Shown here piece after piece: positions 9,233 through 18,145 of a stretch of 64,000 nucleotides of DNA. This DNA is from Sphingomonas sp. Leaf34 (lineage in GTDB: Bacteria > Pseudomonadota > Alphaproteobacteria > Sphingomonadales > Sphingomonadaceae): positions 1 to 64,000 of the forward strand of contig NZ_LMLC01000004.1 in the NCBI RefSeq assembly GCF_001421805.1. The letters are read 5' to 3'. The first letter of the stretch is position 1. Each line of letters opens with the position of its first letter. The position numbers were made by a program, and so were the translations under genes. Under the pieces are notes generated by a model. That model made no database searches. It was not told the origin of the DNA and was given only the letters and a program-made list of their open reading frames with translations.

Positions 9233-12124
9233 TCACCAGACCGCGACGCCGCGACTGAGACCGGTCGCCTCGCCGGCATCGGCCTGGAGCAGCAGCGTGA
9301 CTACGCGCTCCTGCTCGCCGGCCGGCAGGGTGGCGACCATCGTCGCCTCTGCCGGATCGCTCTTCGTGGCGAGGTGCTGGCCGTCGACCCATAGTTCGGC
9401 GCGACCGATCACGCCTGCGAAATGCAGCGTGCCACCGCGTGCCGTGACATGCCGGCGAGGCACGAAGCGCCCCTGGATCACCGTGTAGGCGCGCCCGGTC
9501 TGCGCCTCCTCGAGCCGGCCGGTGCGGACATAGCTCAAGCCGCGCCATTGTTGCGTCGGGTAGATCGTCCGCGCGTCGGGCGCCTGAGCAACGAACGGCG
9601 TGCGCCGCCATTCGCCGAGATGATGGACGGAGGGCGTCACCGCGACGGCGCGACTCTGCGCAGCGACCAGCGGAAATGCCACGCGGGCAGCGGGCAGCCC
9701 GGCGACGCGCGCGGTCAGGACCAGGTGCTTCGCGCCCGCCGCGGATCTTACCAGCACCTGCGCGAAACCGTTGAACAGCTTGCGGGCGTTGCCCTGCTCC
9801 GGCGCGTGATCGTTGGGATCGCCATTGCCGACGCCGATGATCTCGCCGCCCTCGACTGCGAAGGTGACGGTGTCGTTCGCGGTCGGCACGTGGACGCCGC
9901 GTCCATCGATCAGGTCGACGCTGATCGGCTGCACGTCGGCCCCGTCGCCCAGCATCATCGGGCGATCGGGCGTCAGCCGCAACGTGGCAGGCCGGCCTGC
10001 GGTCGTGACGCTGGCGCGGACGACTTCGCGGCCGGCGCGATACCCGATCGCTTCGAGCGTGCCCGGCGCGAACGGCACCTGCCATTCGAGCGTCTCGAAC
10101 GGCTTGCACAGCTGGCGGCCGATCGGCTGCCCGTTGAGCGACAGCGCCACCGCCTCGACATTGGTCGGGACCATGACCTTGATCGGCTGGCCCTCGCGCC
10201 CGGCCCAGTTCCAGTGCGGGCCGATCGCGAGCACGGGCTCTGCGGTGATCCACTGCGCGCGCCGCAGATGATAGGCCATCTTGGCGAAGCCGCACAGGTC
10301 GAGGATCCCGAACGAGCTCGATGCCGCCGGCCATGGCAGCGGCGTCGGTTCGCCGTGATAGTCGAACCCGGTCCAGACGAAGGTTGCGGCGATGTACGGC
10401 CGGCTGCCGATCATCCGCCAGCTTTCGTGATGCGTCAGGCCCCATTCGGGCGCTTCGGTATCGTAGGAGGTCAGCACGTTGCGTGCGGTGTCGCTTGCCC
10501 ATTCGCCGCGCGTCATCACCGCGCTGGTATCCTCGGTGCTGAGCAGCGGGCGGTCGGGGTGGCGCGTGTGGTAGCGATCATACCAGCCGTGCTTGTAGTT
10601 GAAGCCGACCACGTCGACCGCATCGGCGCCGTTGCGCGGCGTGAACATGCCGTCGTTCATCGCGGCGGTGACAGGGCGGGTATCGTCGAGCGCCTTTACG
10701 GCAGCAGCGAGACGGCGGACCATCTCATAGCCCTGTTCGCTGCCCTGCATCGGCTCTTCGTTCAGGACCGACCACAGGATGATGCTGGGCCGGTTGCGGT
10801 CGCGGCGCACCATCCATTCGAGGTGCGCCAGATACTCGGGGCTGGGATCGAAATGGCGGTTCTCCGCCATCACCAGCATGCCGAGCCGGTCGCATGCGTC
10901 GAGCATCCCGGCGTCGGCGGTACCGTGCGTGAAGCGGATCGCGTTAGCGCCGATCTGTTTTAGGCGGCGCACGCGCCACTCCATCAGCGCGATCGGCACC
11001 GCGACGCCGACGCCGGCATGGTCCTGATGGATGCAGACGCCCTTTATCTTGAGCGGCGCCCCGTTGAGGTGGAAACCGGTCGCCGGATCGAACGCGGCGG
11101 TGCGGAAACCGATTCCGGTCCGGCGGCTGTCGATCGTCTTGCCGCCCTGCACCAGCCGCGTGTGCAGCGTGTAGAGCGTCGGCGTGTCGGGGGACCACAG
11201 GCTGGGCAGGGCGACCGGCAGCAGCATCGTCGCGGTTGCGGTCGCGAGCGGCGCCGCGGTGGCGGCGGCGCTCGACTGCGCCACCGTGCGGCCGTTCGCG
11301 TCCTGCAGGACCGCTTCGAGCGTCGCCTGACCCTGCTCGGCGCCGGCATTGGCGAGCGTTACCGTGACCGGCACGTGCCAGCCGCCGCCCGTCTGCGCGC
11401 GCGGCGTGGCGTGCACGCCGTCGGTGGCGATGTGCAGCGCGGGTCGCACCGCCAGCCAGCAATCGCGGTAGAGGCCGGCGCCTTCATACCACCAGCCTTC
11501 CATGACATCGCCGTCGACGCGGATCGCGATGGTGTTGGGCTCGTCGCCAAAGCGGGCATAGGGCGTGAGATCGACGGTCTGCTGGACATACCCCGACAGG
11601 CTGTGCGCGACCGGCACGCCGTTGAACCAGACGGTGGCGTTGTTCGCCATGCCGCCGAGCTGCAGTTCGAGATACTGGCCGTGCCATGCCGTCGGCAGGA
11701 CGACGTAGCGACGATACCAGCCAATGCCGCGACGGCGATAGCCGAATGCATCGTTCTGGTCGGATTCGACCGGGTGCGCGATCGCCCAGTCGTGCGGCAA
11801 TTGCACGGCGCTCCAGTCCGAATCGTCATAGTCCAGACCGGCCGCGCCCTGCGCGTTGCCCGCCTTGGTCGCGGCATAGGTCTGATCGTTGCCGCGTACG
11901 GCGGGGGCGGGGATGTCGCCTTCATGGAACAGCCAGCCATGATTGAGCGCAATCAGGCTCGGGTCGGCGGCGGCGTGCGGCGGCGGCAGGTGGCCGAGCG
12001 GGATCGGCATGTCGGGCGAGGCGAGTGTGGTGACGTTCGGGCTACCGCGTTCTGCCAGCGCCGGTTTGGCCAGCGAGGCGGCAAGCGCCGATGACGAGAC
12101 GACGAACGTGCGGCGGTCTAGCAT
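9233..12124 (-). CDS. GH2 beta-galactosidase-like glycosidase, exported
   Basis: The 963-aa protein starts 'MLDRRTFVVSSSALAASLAK', a twin-arginine-like signal, at an ATG preceded by GGAGG; the longer frame up to 12217 has no such support. The GH2 order is visible: sugar-binding jelly roll ('YDDSDWSAVQLPHDWAI'), immunoglobulin-like domain, TIM barrel with acid/base E456 in 'SIILWSVLNEEP' and probable nucleophile E531 in 'LLSTEDTSAV', then C-terminal beta domains as in the DUF4982 type of GH2. The family hydrolyses beta-galactosides and sometimes other beta-glycosides, so the sugar is not certain. It lies 307 bases after the second TonB receptor in the same orientation and is probably the last gene of the LacI-controlled locus, perhaps with its own promoter. 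Confidence 0.88.
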   Translation of the reverse strand: MLDRRTFVVSSSALAASLAKPALAERGSPNVTTLASPDMPIPLGHLPPPHAAADPSLIALNHGWLFHEGDIPAPAVRGNDQTYAATKAGNAQGAAGLDYDDSDWSAVQLPHDWAIAHPVESDQNDAFGYRRRGIGWYRRYVVLPTAWHGQYLELQLGGMANNATVWFNGVPVAHSLSGYVQQTVDLTPYARFGDEPNTIAIRVDGDVMEGWWYEGAGLYRDCWLAVRPALHIATDGVHATPRAQTGGGWHVPVTVTLANAGAEQGQATLEAVLQDANGRTVAQSSAAATAAPLATATATMLLPVALPSLWSPDTPTLYTLHTRLVQGGKTIDSRRTGIGFRTAAFDPATGFHLNGAPLKIKGVCIHQDHAGVGVAVPIALMEWRVRRLKQIGANAIRFTHGTADAGMLDACDRLGMLVMAENRHFDPSPEYLAHLEWMVRRDRNRPSIILWSVLNEEPMQGSEQGYEMVRRLAAAVKALDDTRPVTAAMNDGMFTPRNGADAVDVVGFNYKHGWYDRYHTRHPDRPLLSTEDTSAVMTRGEWASDTARNVLTSYDTEAPEWGLTHHESWRMIGSRPYIAATFVWTGFDYHGEPTPLPWPAASSSFGILDLCGFAKMAYHLRRAQWITAEPVLAIGPHWNWAGREGQPIKVMVPTNVEAVALSLNGQPIGRQLCKPFETLEWQVPFAPGTLEAIGYRAGREVVRASVTTAGRPATLRLTPDRPMMLGDGADVQPISVDLIDGRGVHVPTANDTVTFAVEGGEIIGVGNGDPNDHAPEQGNARKLFNGFAQVLVRSAAGAKHLVLTARVAGLPAARVAFPLVAAQSRAVAVTPSVHHLGEWRRTPFVAQAPDARTIYPTQQWRGLSYVRTGRLEEAQTGRAYTVIQGRFVPRRHVTARGGTLHFAGVIGRAELWVDGQHLATKSDPAEATMVATLPAGEQERVVTLLLQADAGEATGLSRGVAVW

Positions 12125-12431
12125 CGGGCCTCCAGGAATACATCTGTAATGCCAAAACAATACATCAACGCATCGGCCGCTCAACCCCACATTTCGCGCG
12201 ATATCTGAGCATAGCAAGGGGAGGGATTAGGCTTAAGACGGCCGTGTCAGATCTTTGCCCGGCTGAAAAACTTGGACAGTCTAAAAGGAACACGGGGACT
12301 GCTGACACTGGTCTCAATTCGGTATCTGAATCGTGCTGCCAGGCCAACCGTCCAATGACTTACAGGGGCCAGTAAACGGCGCGCATCGTATCGGGACCGG
12401 CGATGCGATGCGCGCTGTCGATGCCTTATCG
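12125..12431. other. Gap between second TonB receptor and GH2
   Basis: The 307 bases hold no credible gene. The stretch is less GC-rich than its flanks, so a secondary promoter for GH2 could lie here. No copy of the GTAAACGTTTAC operator seen at 21701-21729 was found in it. Confidence 0.4.
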
Positions 12432-15230
12432 TCAGTATTTCAGGCGTGCACCGATCGAGAAGATACGCGCCTCGTATCGGACGTCGCGCGGGTAGGCGGG
12501 CGCCTCGACATAGCTTTTGTAAGGCTGTTTCAGGAGGTTCGTCGCATCGATGGTGATCGTTGCGTTCGGCATGACGTCATAGCTGGCGGACAGGTCGAGA
12601 CGGCCGACCGGTGCCGAATACGCCGTCGCGAACACACCGGGCGCGGTATAGGAATCGACGTTGGCGCTGCGGTGGTTGTACGCGAGCCGGACCGACGCTG
12701 GCCCAGCCTCGTATAGGCCAATGACGTTGTAGCTCCACTTCGAGACGCCCGGCAGCGATCCCGTCGTTCGGGTCAGCCCCGGAACCGGCGGGAGGCTCTG
12801 CGAGCCATCGATATAGGTGCCGTTCGCCTGAATACCGAACCCGCGCATAAAACCCGGCAGGAAGTCGAAGAAGGTGGTGAACGCGGCCTCGACCCCCTTG
12901 ATCTGGCCCGAGCCTGCATTCTGCGGGCGATAGACGAGGATCGGGCCAAAGGTGGGATTGATCTCCTGTGTGCCAAAACTGCTGATGAAGCCGTCGATCT
13001 TGCGATAGAAGCCGGCGACCGACATCGATCCGGTGCGCGAGAAATAATATTCCAGCGACGCATCGTAATTGTCCGAGCGGATCGGCTGCAGGTTCGGATT
13101 GCCGCCGGAGCCGGTGTACGAGATGATCCCGCCGATCGTCCCCTGCTGGATCGTCAATGCCGGATTGATCTGGTTGAATCCCGGCCGGCTTAGTGCTTCG
13201 GTTCGTGTCGCGCGGAATTGCAGCTTGTCGGTCAGGTGGAACGTCAGGTTGATATTCGGCAGTATGTCGACATAGCGATTATTGGCCCGCACAGGAACGA
13301 ACACCGTGCTCGGAACGCCGTTCGTCGAGACGTTTTGCGCCGAGGTGCCGTCGAGAATATTGTCGGTGATGACGATCCGCGTGCCGATCACGCCATCGAC
13401 CTTGATCCCCAGCGCCTCGCCCGCAAACTTCAACTGCGTGTAGCCGGCGTAGGTGACTTCGTTTGCGGAAAAGGCGTTGACCGCGTTGTAGCCGGGTATG
13501 GCCGGCGCCCATGTCGCGATCGTGCCTGCGTCGGAGCCCGATCGCACCAGCCCACCCCGCACAAAGTCACGGATCCCCGTGATGTTGTCGAGCACGCCGT
13601 TGGCGGAGATGCTGTAATAGCTGCGGAATTTCTGCGTATCGGATCCGCGGAAGCCGGCGTCTATGACGCCGCCCGCATTGACCCCGGGCACCTGCGCGAT
13701 CAGAATGCCGAGTTGCGGGAACGCGGCGTAGCGATCGCCCGACTGCGCGCTGGCATCGCGATTGGCGTAGCGCAGGCCGATCTGAAACTCCGGAAAGAGC
13801 TCCGACCCGGTGTCGAGCACCATGTTCCCCTGCCACTGGATCTGCTTGCCCGTGGCGCGGTTGCGCTGGTCGTAGAAGCCGCGGAAATTGTAGCTGGCGG
13901 GATCATTGAAATCGAGCCCGGTCGGCGTGAAGTCGACGCTGCCTTCGACGTTCAGTCCAACCTGAACCGCGATCGGCCGGACGAGTTGCGTATCGAACGA
14001 GTAATACACATTGTCGACGATCGATTTGGTGTAGGCGAGGTCGGTCGTGAACACCGCGTTGCCCGACGTATACTTGGCACCGATCGCGCCCTGATAGGTG
14101 TCGGTCTTCTCGACGCCGACCTGTTTCGACGGTCCGTTGACGATCCCGAGCTGCGCATTGAAGCTGGCAGGCGTCTTGCCGTCCGCCGTCAGGACGAGGT
14201 CGCGCAGCGTTGGTGATCCCGCCTGGATGGGAATGCCGAAGAAGTCGTCGCCGCGGGTATTGCGGTACGCTTGCCACAACCCGTCGACATAGACCTCCAG
14301 ATTGTCGTTCGGTCGCCATTGCAGCGAGCCGTTGAGCGACGGGCGCTTGCGGATGCCACGGGCGTAGAACAGCCCGATGTCCTGCGGATACGTGAACTGC
14401 CGATTGACCGACGCCGGCAACACCTGCTGGTCGGGCAACAGATAGTCCTGGAAGCCCTGATAGCGGATCGAGTTGAGATACTGCGACTGGGTGTAGCTGA
14501 AGTTGAGCAATGCACCGATCTCGCCGATCCCGGTGTCCCAGCGATCCGATACGAGCACGCTGCCGATCGGATCATATTTGCGCGATTCGTCGTTATAGGT
14601 GCCACGGATTGCCCCCGCGAGTTCGAACCCCTTAAAATCGAACGGACGACGCAGCCCGATATTAACGAGCCCCGCGATCCCGCCCTCGATGTTCGTGGCC
14701 GTCGTGGCCTTGAACACTTCGACCTTGGACAGCGCTTGAGCGGGAAAATCCTGCAGGGCCACCGCGCGACCATCGGCGGTGAAGATATCGCGATTCTGGA
14801 GCGTCGTTTGTACGTTCGGCAGGCCACGGATCAGCACGCCGCTGGCCTCGTCGCGATAACGGCCGACCTGGACGCCGGTCACGCGTGCGAGCGCCTCGGA
14901 GGCGTTGTTGTCGGGAAACTTGCCAATATCCTCGGCAACGAGCGCATCGACGATCGCGACGTTGTCGCGTTTGAGAGTCTGCGCGCTCTGCAGGCTGGCG
15001 CGGATGCCGGTGACGACGATGTCCTCGCTGGATGCGTCCGCCGCGGTGCCGACTGTCCTTGTCGCATCATCCTGCGCGTCGGGGTCGGTCGTCGCAGCCG
15101 GGGCGTCCGTCGTCCCGGCGATGACGCTCTGCCCGGTCGACCCGGTCTGCGCCAAAGCTGCGGTGGTCCCGCCGGTTGCCGCCAGGACCAGCCCGGACGT
15201 GGTCACGAGTAGCGTCGAAAGAGTCCGCAT
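12432..15230 (-). CDS. TonB-dependent outer-membrane receptor (second locus)
   Basis: The protein is 932 aa from the ATG at 15230. A second ATG six bases upstream (15236) abuts the GAGAGG ribosome site, so 15230 has the better spacing. It has a signal peptide ending near 'TTAALAQ', a TonB-box-like 'EDIVVTGIRASL', a plug ('DIGKFPDNNASEALARVTGV', 'GVLIRGLPNVQTTL') and a beta-barrel ending 'IFSIGARLKY'. It lies 78 bases after a secreted glycosidase and upstream of GH2. With the GH31, transporter and LacI genes it should import the oligosaccharide handled by this locus. The ligand is inferred. Confidence 0.92.
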   Translation of the reverse strand: MRTLSTLLVTTSGLVLAATGGTTAALAQTGSTGQSVIAGTTDAPAATTDPDAQDDATRTVGTAADASSEDIVVTGIRASLQSAQTLKRDNVAIVDALVAEDIGKFPDNNASEALARVTGVQVGRYRDEASGVLIRGLPNVQTTLQNRDIFTADGRAVALQDFPAQALSKVEVFKATTATNIEGGIAGLVNIGLRRPFDFKGFELAGAIRGTYNDESRKYDPIGSVLVSDRWDTGIGEIGALLNFSYTQSQYLNSIRYQGFQDYLLPDQQVLPASVNRQFTYPQDIGLFYARGIRKRPSLNGSLQWRPNDNLEVYVDGLWQAYRNTRGDDFFGIPIQAGSPTLRDLVLTADGKTPASFNAQLGIVNGPSKQVGVEKTDTYQGAIGAKYTSGNAVFTTDLAYTKSIVDNVYYSFDTQLVRPIAVQVGLNVEGSVDFTPTGLDFNDPASYNFRGFYDQRNRATGKQIQWQGNMVLDTGSELFPEFQIGLRYANRDASAQSGDRYAAFPQLGILIAQVPGVNAGGVIDAGFRGSDTQKFRSYYSISANGVLDNITGIRDFVRGGLVRSGSDAGTIATWAPAIPGYNAVNAFSANEVTYAGYTQLKFAGEALGIKVDGVIGTRIVITDNILDGTSAQNVSTNGVPSTVFVPVRANNRYVDILPNINLTFHLTDKLQFRATRTEALSRPGFNQINPALTIQQGTIGGIISYTGSGGNPNLQPIRSDNYDASLEYYFSRTGSMSVAGFYRKIDGFISSFGTQEINPTFGPILVYRPQNAGSGQIKGVEAAFTTFFDFLPGFMRGFGIQANGTYIDGSQSLPPVPGLTRTTGSLPGVSKWSYNVIGLYEAGPASVRLAYNHRSANVDSYTAPGVFATAYSAPVGRLDLSASYDVMPNATITIDATNLLKQPYKSYVEAPAYPRDVRYEARIFSIGARLKY

Positions 15231-15282
15231 CGTCATCCTCTCAAGTTTTATCGTTGGTGTCGATCGGGCGCGCGCGCGCCAT

Positions 15283-15327
15283 CGTCAGCGTCAGCGTCAG
15301 CGTCAGCGTCAGCGTCGGCGTCGGCGT
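15283..15327. repeat. Hexanucleotide tandem repeat (CGTCAG/CGTCGG)n across a stop codon
   Basis: About seven tandem copies of CGTCAG, the last ones CGTCGG, run through the 3' end of the glycosidase gene and its downstream region. On the coding (minus) strand the unit reads CGCTGA, so every unit supplies an in-frame TGA and the GACGCC variant encodes the terminal arginine run. Copy-number change would lengthen only the untranslated part unless the variant units expand. Confidence 0.9.
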
Positions 15328-18104
15328 GAAGCTGCGTCGCGGTCGCTCAGCGGCGCGACCGTGATCCGGTCGATGTCGGGCGCGAAACGTGACCGCAGCA
15401 ACACGCCCGGCCAGGTTTTCGACGCGTAGCTGCGTCCGTCGAAGTTCGGCTGCTCTTCGCCGGCAAAGCGCACGCTGTTGCGCCCTGCGTGGAGCGTGAC
15501 GGGGACCGTCAGCGTCCACCAGTTGTTGCGATGGAAGCTGTTGGGAAACGTTACGGGTATCGGTGCGTCACCGTTCACCGAGATCAGCGCGCGGCGGGCG
15601 AGCGGATCGGGATTATAGTGCGTCGCCTGCGACTGTTCGTCGTTGGAATAGCGGATGGTGAGCGCATAGCGACCGGCCCGGCTGACGGTGACGTCGTCGA
15701 AGGTGAGGGTGTTGCCATTGCCCGGATCACCGCCGATCCCGGTCACCGCCCGCGCGCCGCTTGCGCGCGAGGCAGCGGCGATGCTGGCGGTTCCGGCAAT
15801 GGTCGCGGCTTCAGCTTCGTGGCTGCTGGCGTTGCCAAGAGCCGGCGTGCCGACGCGGATACGGTCCAGCAGCGTCGCCGCCGAAGCCCCGGTCACCACG
15901 ATCTTGTTGATGCCGCCCATCAGGAACGCCGTCGATCCGGGTGGCACTGGCGCGCCGTTGACCGTCACGGTGACCGCATGCGATCCCAGCGTGTCGATAG
16001 CGACCGGCGCAAGGCCCTCGCTGGCGGCATAGACCCAGAACGTCGCCCGCGCTCCGCGGGGTAACGCGACCACGCCGGGGCCCGATCGGGCGGCGGCGCC
16101 ATAGGACGGGGTGGTCCCGGCAAGCGACGCGTATTCCGCTTCGTAGATCGCCTCTCCCGCCTTCGGATCGGGCAGCGTCAGCGTGATACGGTCCACCAGT
16201 GCGTTGCCGATCGTCCGGCGCTTGCCGTCGAGGCTGCGCGTGGCGAGCGTCACGACATGGCGCCCCTTGGTCAGCTTGACGGTCGTGTCGGCGTGATCCC
16301 AGACCGAGGGTTTGTAGCCGAGCGGCAGCAGCATCTCGCGTTCGCTTGCCGCGATGCCGTCGATACGGACGAAGACATTCGTTGCCCCCTGTTGCGCGAC
16401 GGCAGCGTCCTTGTTGAAGCTGTTGGCGATAACCCGCAGGTCGTAGGTCCCGTCGCGCGGAACCTGGACGGGGAATGCCAGCCGGGTGTCGGTCCCGGTC
16501 GCCAGTCCCGCCACCGAATAGCCCCCCGAAGTATAGAAGCGGTCGACCGCTTTCGGCGATCCCTCGGGGCCCTTGATCGTCAGTCCGGTGCCTTGGCGCT
16601 CGGCCTTCTCCGCCTCGTAATCCTGCTGCCAGAGGATCGGGTCGCGTGTCGTGGCGCCGCCGCCTGCGGGTGACACGATCATCTCGTAGGCGGACTCCTC
16701 GCGGAGCGCCGGCAACGCGCCGCGACCGAAGGCGAGATCCAGCGTCCCGGCAACGATCGGCAGCGTCAGGTCCGCGATCGCGCGCGGTGGAGGCGCATCG
16801 CCGAGTTGACCGCTCCAGCCGATCTCGCGCACCAGGACGCGGACGTTCCTGCCGAACAGCGCCGCCGGGATGTTGGCGAGCGACACGGTGTTCGCCCCGC
16901 TGCCGCCCCCGAGGATCACGCGCGCCTGTTTCTTGGCCGGGTCGAGCGTTGCCACGCCTTGCAAGGTGTAGCTCTCGCCCGGCTGTGGCGGCGTCACGGC
17001 CAGCGTATGGCCGCTCATCCCGGCATACGCGTGCAGCAGCCACCACTGGCCATTGCCGCGATTGGCCTGCACCGCGGAATCGCTGAGATTGCCGTCGATG
17101 TTCCAATAGGCGATGTCGGCATCGACCTTCGCGTCCTCGATCGCAGCGATCCACTGGATCATCTGGCCCGGCACCGAGGTGTGATAATTATAGGCGTATT
17201 CGTTGATGTTGATCGGCAGATGTCGGCCATCGTGCCGCGTCCCGGCGAAGACCTGATCTTCCCATTTGCGATAGCGGGCAACGCTGGCGCGGACCGTGGC
17301 CGGGTCGCTGAGCTCGTGCCAGGTCATGACGTCGGGCACCGTGTCGACCGCGACCACGTGGCGCATGAAGCCGAGATTCTCGTCGTATAGCCGGCTGGTG
17401 TTCGGGCCGGCGATGCGCGCCCCCGGCAATGTCGCTCGGATCATCCGGACCGCCCGGTCCCAGGCGTCGAAGAATATCTTCGGGTTCTTTTGCCAGCCGA
17501 TGCCGTCGCAGCTTTCCGGCCCGTCACCGAACATGTTTCCCTCGGGCTCGTTATACGGCACGAAGACGATGCGGGAGCGGTACTTGGCGGGCAGCGTCTT
17601 GGCCTGCTCGACCTGCGCACGCAGCTTCTCGATATAGCTTGCGACCGACGCGGCACAGCCACCGGTCTTCCACCGATACGGGAAGTGCCGGGTGATATCG
17701 GTCATGTAGATATAGGTGTCGCCGTTCGACGCATCCGCCAGCAGCCGCGCAACCTCGAGCGCATCCGCACCCGGGTGCTGGGGCCCGTCCTGTGCCTTGG
17801 TCGATACGGTCCGCAGGCCGATGCCCTCGATCAGATTGGGGAAGGGCAGGCGGGCATCGTAAAGACCGTACAGCGTACCCGACGCGCCGCCGTGATACGC
17901 GCCGGTGTCGCTCGACACGTCGATCGTCAGGCGGCGGGGTTGGGCCGGAATCGCGGCCGGCTTGCTAGTGTCTTGGCGGGGGGTCTCTTGCGCCACGGCG
18001 TCCTGGGCAGGGAAGGCGTAGCCGGCGAGCGTCGTCGCGGCGAGCATTGCCACGATCAGGGTGCTGCGACCGCGCCTGCGACTGAAACGATGCGTTGGGA
18101 TCAT
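15309..18104 (-). CDS. Secreted clan-A glycoside hydrolase with three CBM-like modules
   Basis: The protein is 931 aa from the ATG at 18104 and begins with an arginine-rich n-region ('THRFSRRRGRSTL') and a Sec/Tat-type hydrophobic core ending 'AVAQE'. The catalytic part (about 50-480) carries a clan-A acid/base E186 in 'VFVPYNEPEGN' and a nucleophile-like E302 in 'LPININEYAYNYH'. It resembles GH39-type barrels, but the exact family is not assigned. Three modules opening with 'EAE' (about 496, 654 and 762) look like CBM6/35 beta-sandwiches. An alternative ATG at 18149 overlaps the transporter stop as ATGA and would add 15 residues. It sits between the symporter and the TonB receptor and probably cleaves the glycan in the periplasm or at the surface. 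The arginine-run C-terminus arises from a hexanucleotide repeat. Confidence 0.75.
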   Translation of the reverse strand: MIPTHRFSRRRGRSTLIVAMLAATTLAGYAFPAQDAVAQETPRQDTSKPAAIPAQPRRLTIDVSSDTGAYHGGASGTLYGLYDARLPFPNLIEGIGLRTVSTKAQDGPQHPGADALEVARLLADASNGDTYIYMTDITRHFPYRWKTGGCAASVASYIEKLRAQVEQAKTLPAKYRSRIVFVPYNEPEGNMFGDGPESCDGIGWQKNPKIFFDAWDRAVRMIRATLPGARIAGPNTSRLYDENLGFMRHVVAVDTVPDVMTWHELSDPATVRASVARYRKWEDQVFAGTRHDGRHLPININEYAYNYHTSVPGQMIQWIAAIEDAKVDADIAYWNIDGNLSDSAVQANRGNGQWWLLHAYAGMSGHTLAVTPPQPGESYTLQGVATLDPAKKQARVILGGGSGANTVSLANIPAALFGRNVRVLVREIGWSGQLGDAPPPRAIADLTLPIVAGTLDLAFGRGALPALREESAYEMIVSPAGGGATTRDPILWQQDYEAEKAERQGTGLTIKGPEGSPKAVDRFYTSGGYSVAGLATGTDTRLAFPVQVPRDGTYDLRVIANSFNKDAAVAQQGATNVFVRIDGIAASEREMLLPLGYKPSVWDHADTTVKLTKGRHVVTLATRSLDGKRRTIGNALVDRITLTLPDPKAGEAIYEAEYASLAGTTPSYGAAARSGPGVVALPRGARATFWVYAASEGLAPVAIDTLGSHAVTVTVNGAPVPPGSTAFLMGGINKIVVTGASAATLLDRIRVGTPALGNASSHEAEAATIAGTASIAAASRASGARAVTGIGGDPGNGNTLTFDDVTVSRAGRYALTIRYSNDEQSQATHYNPDPLARRALISVNGDAPIPVTFPNSFHRNNWWTLTVPVTLHAGRNSVRFAGEEQPNFDGRSYASKTWPGVLLRSRFAPDIDRITVAPLSDRDAASRRRRR

Positions 18105-18145
18105 GGCGATGCGCTTTCGATTGAGCGGGTGGGGGACGCGCGCGA

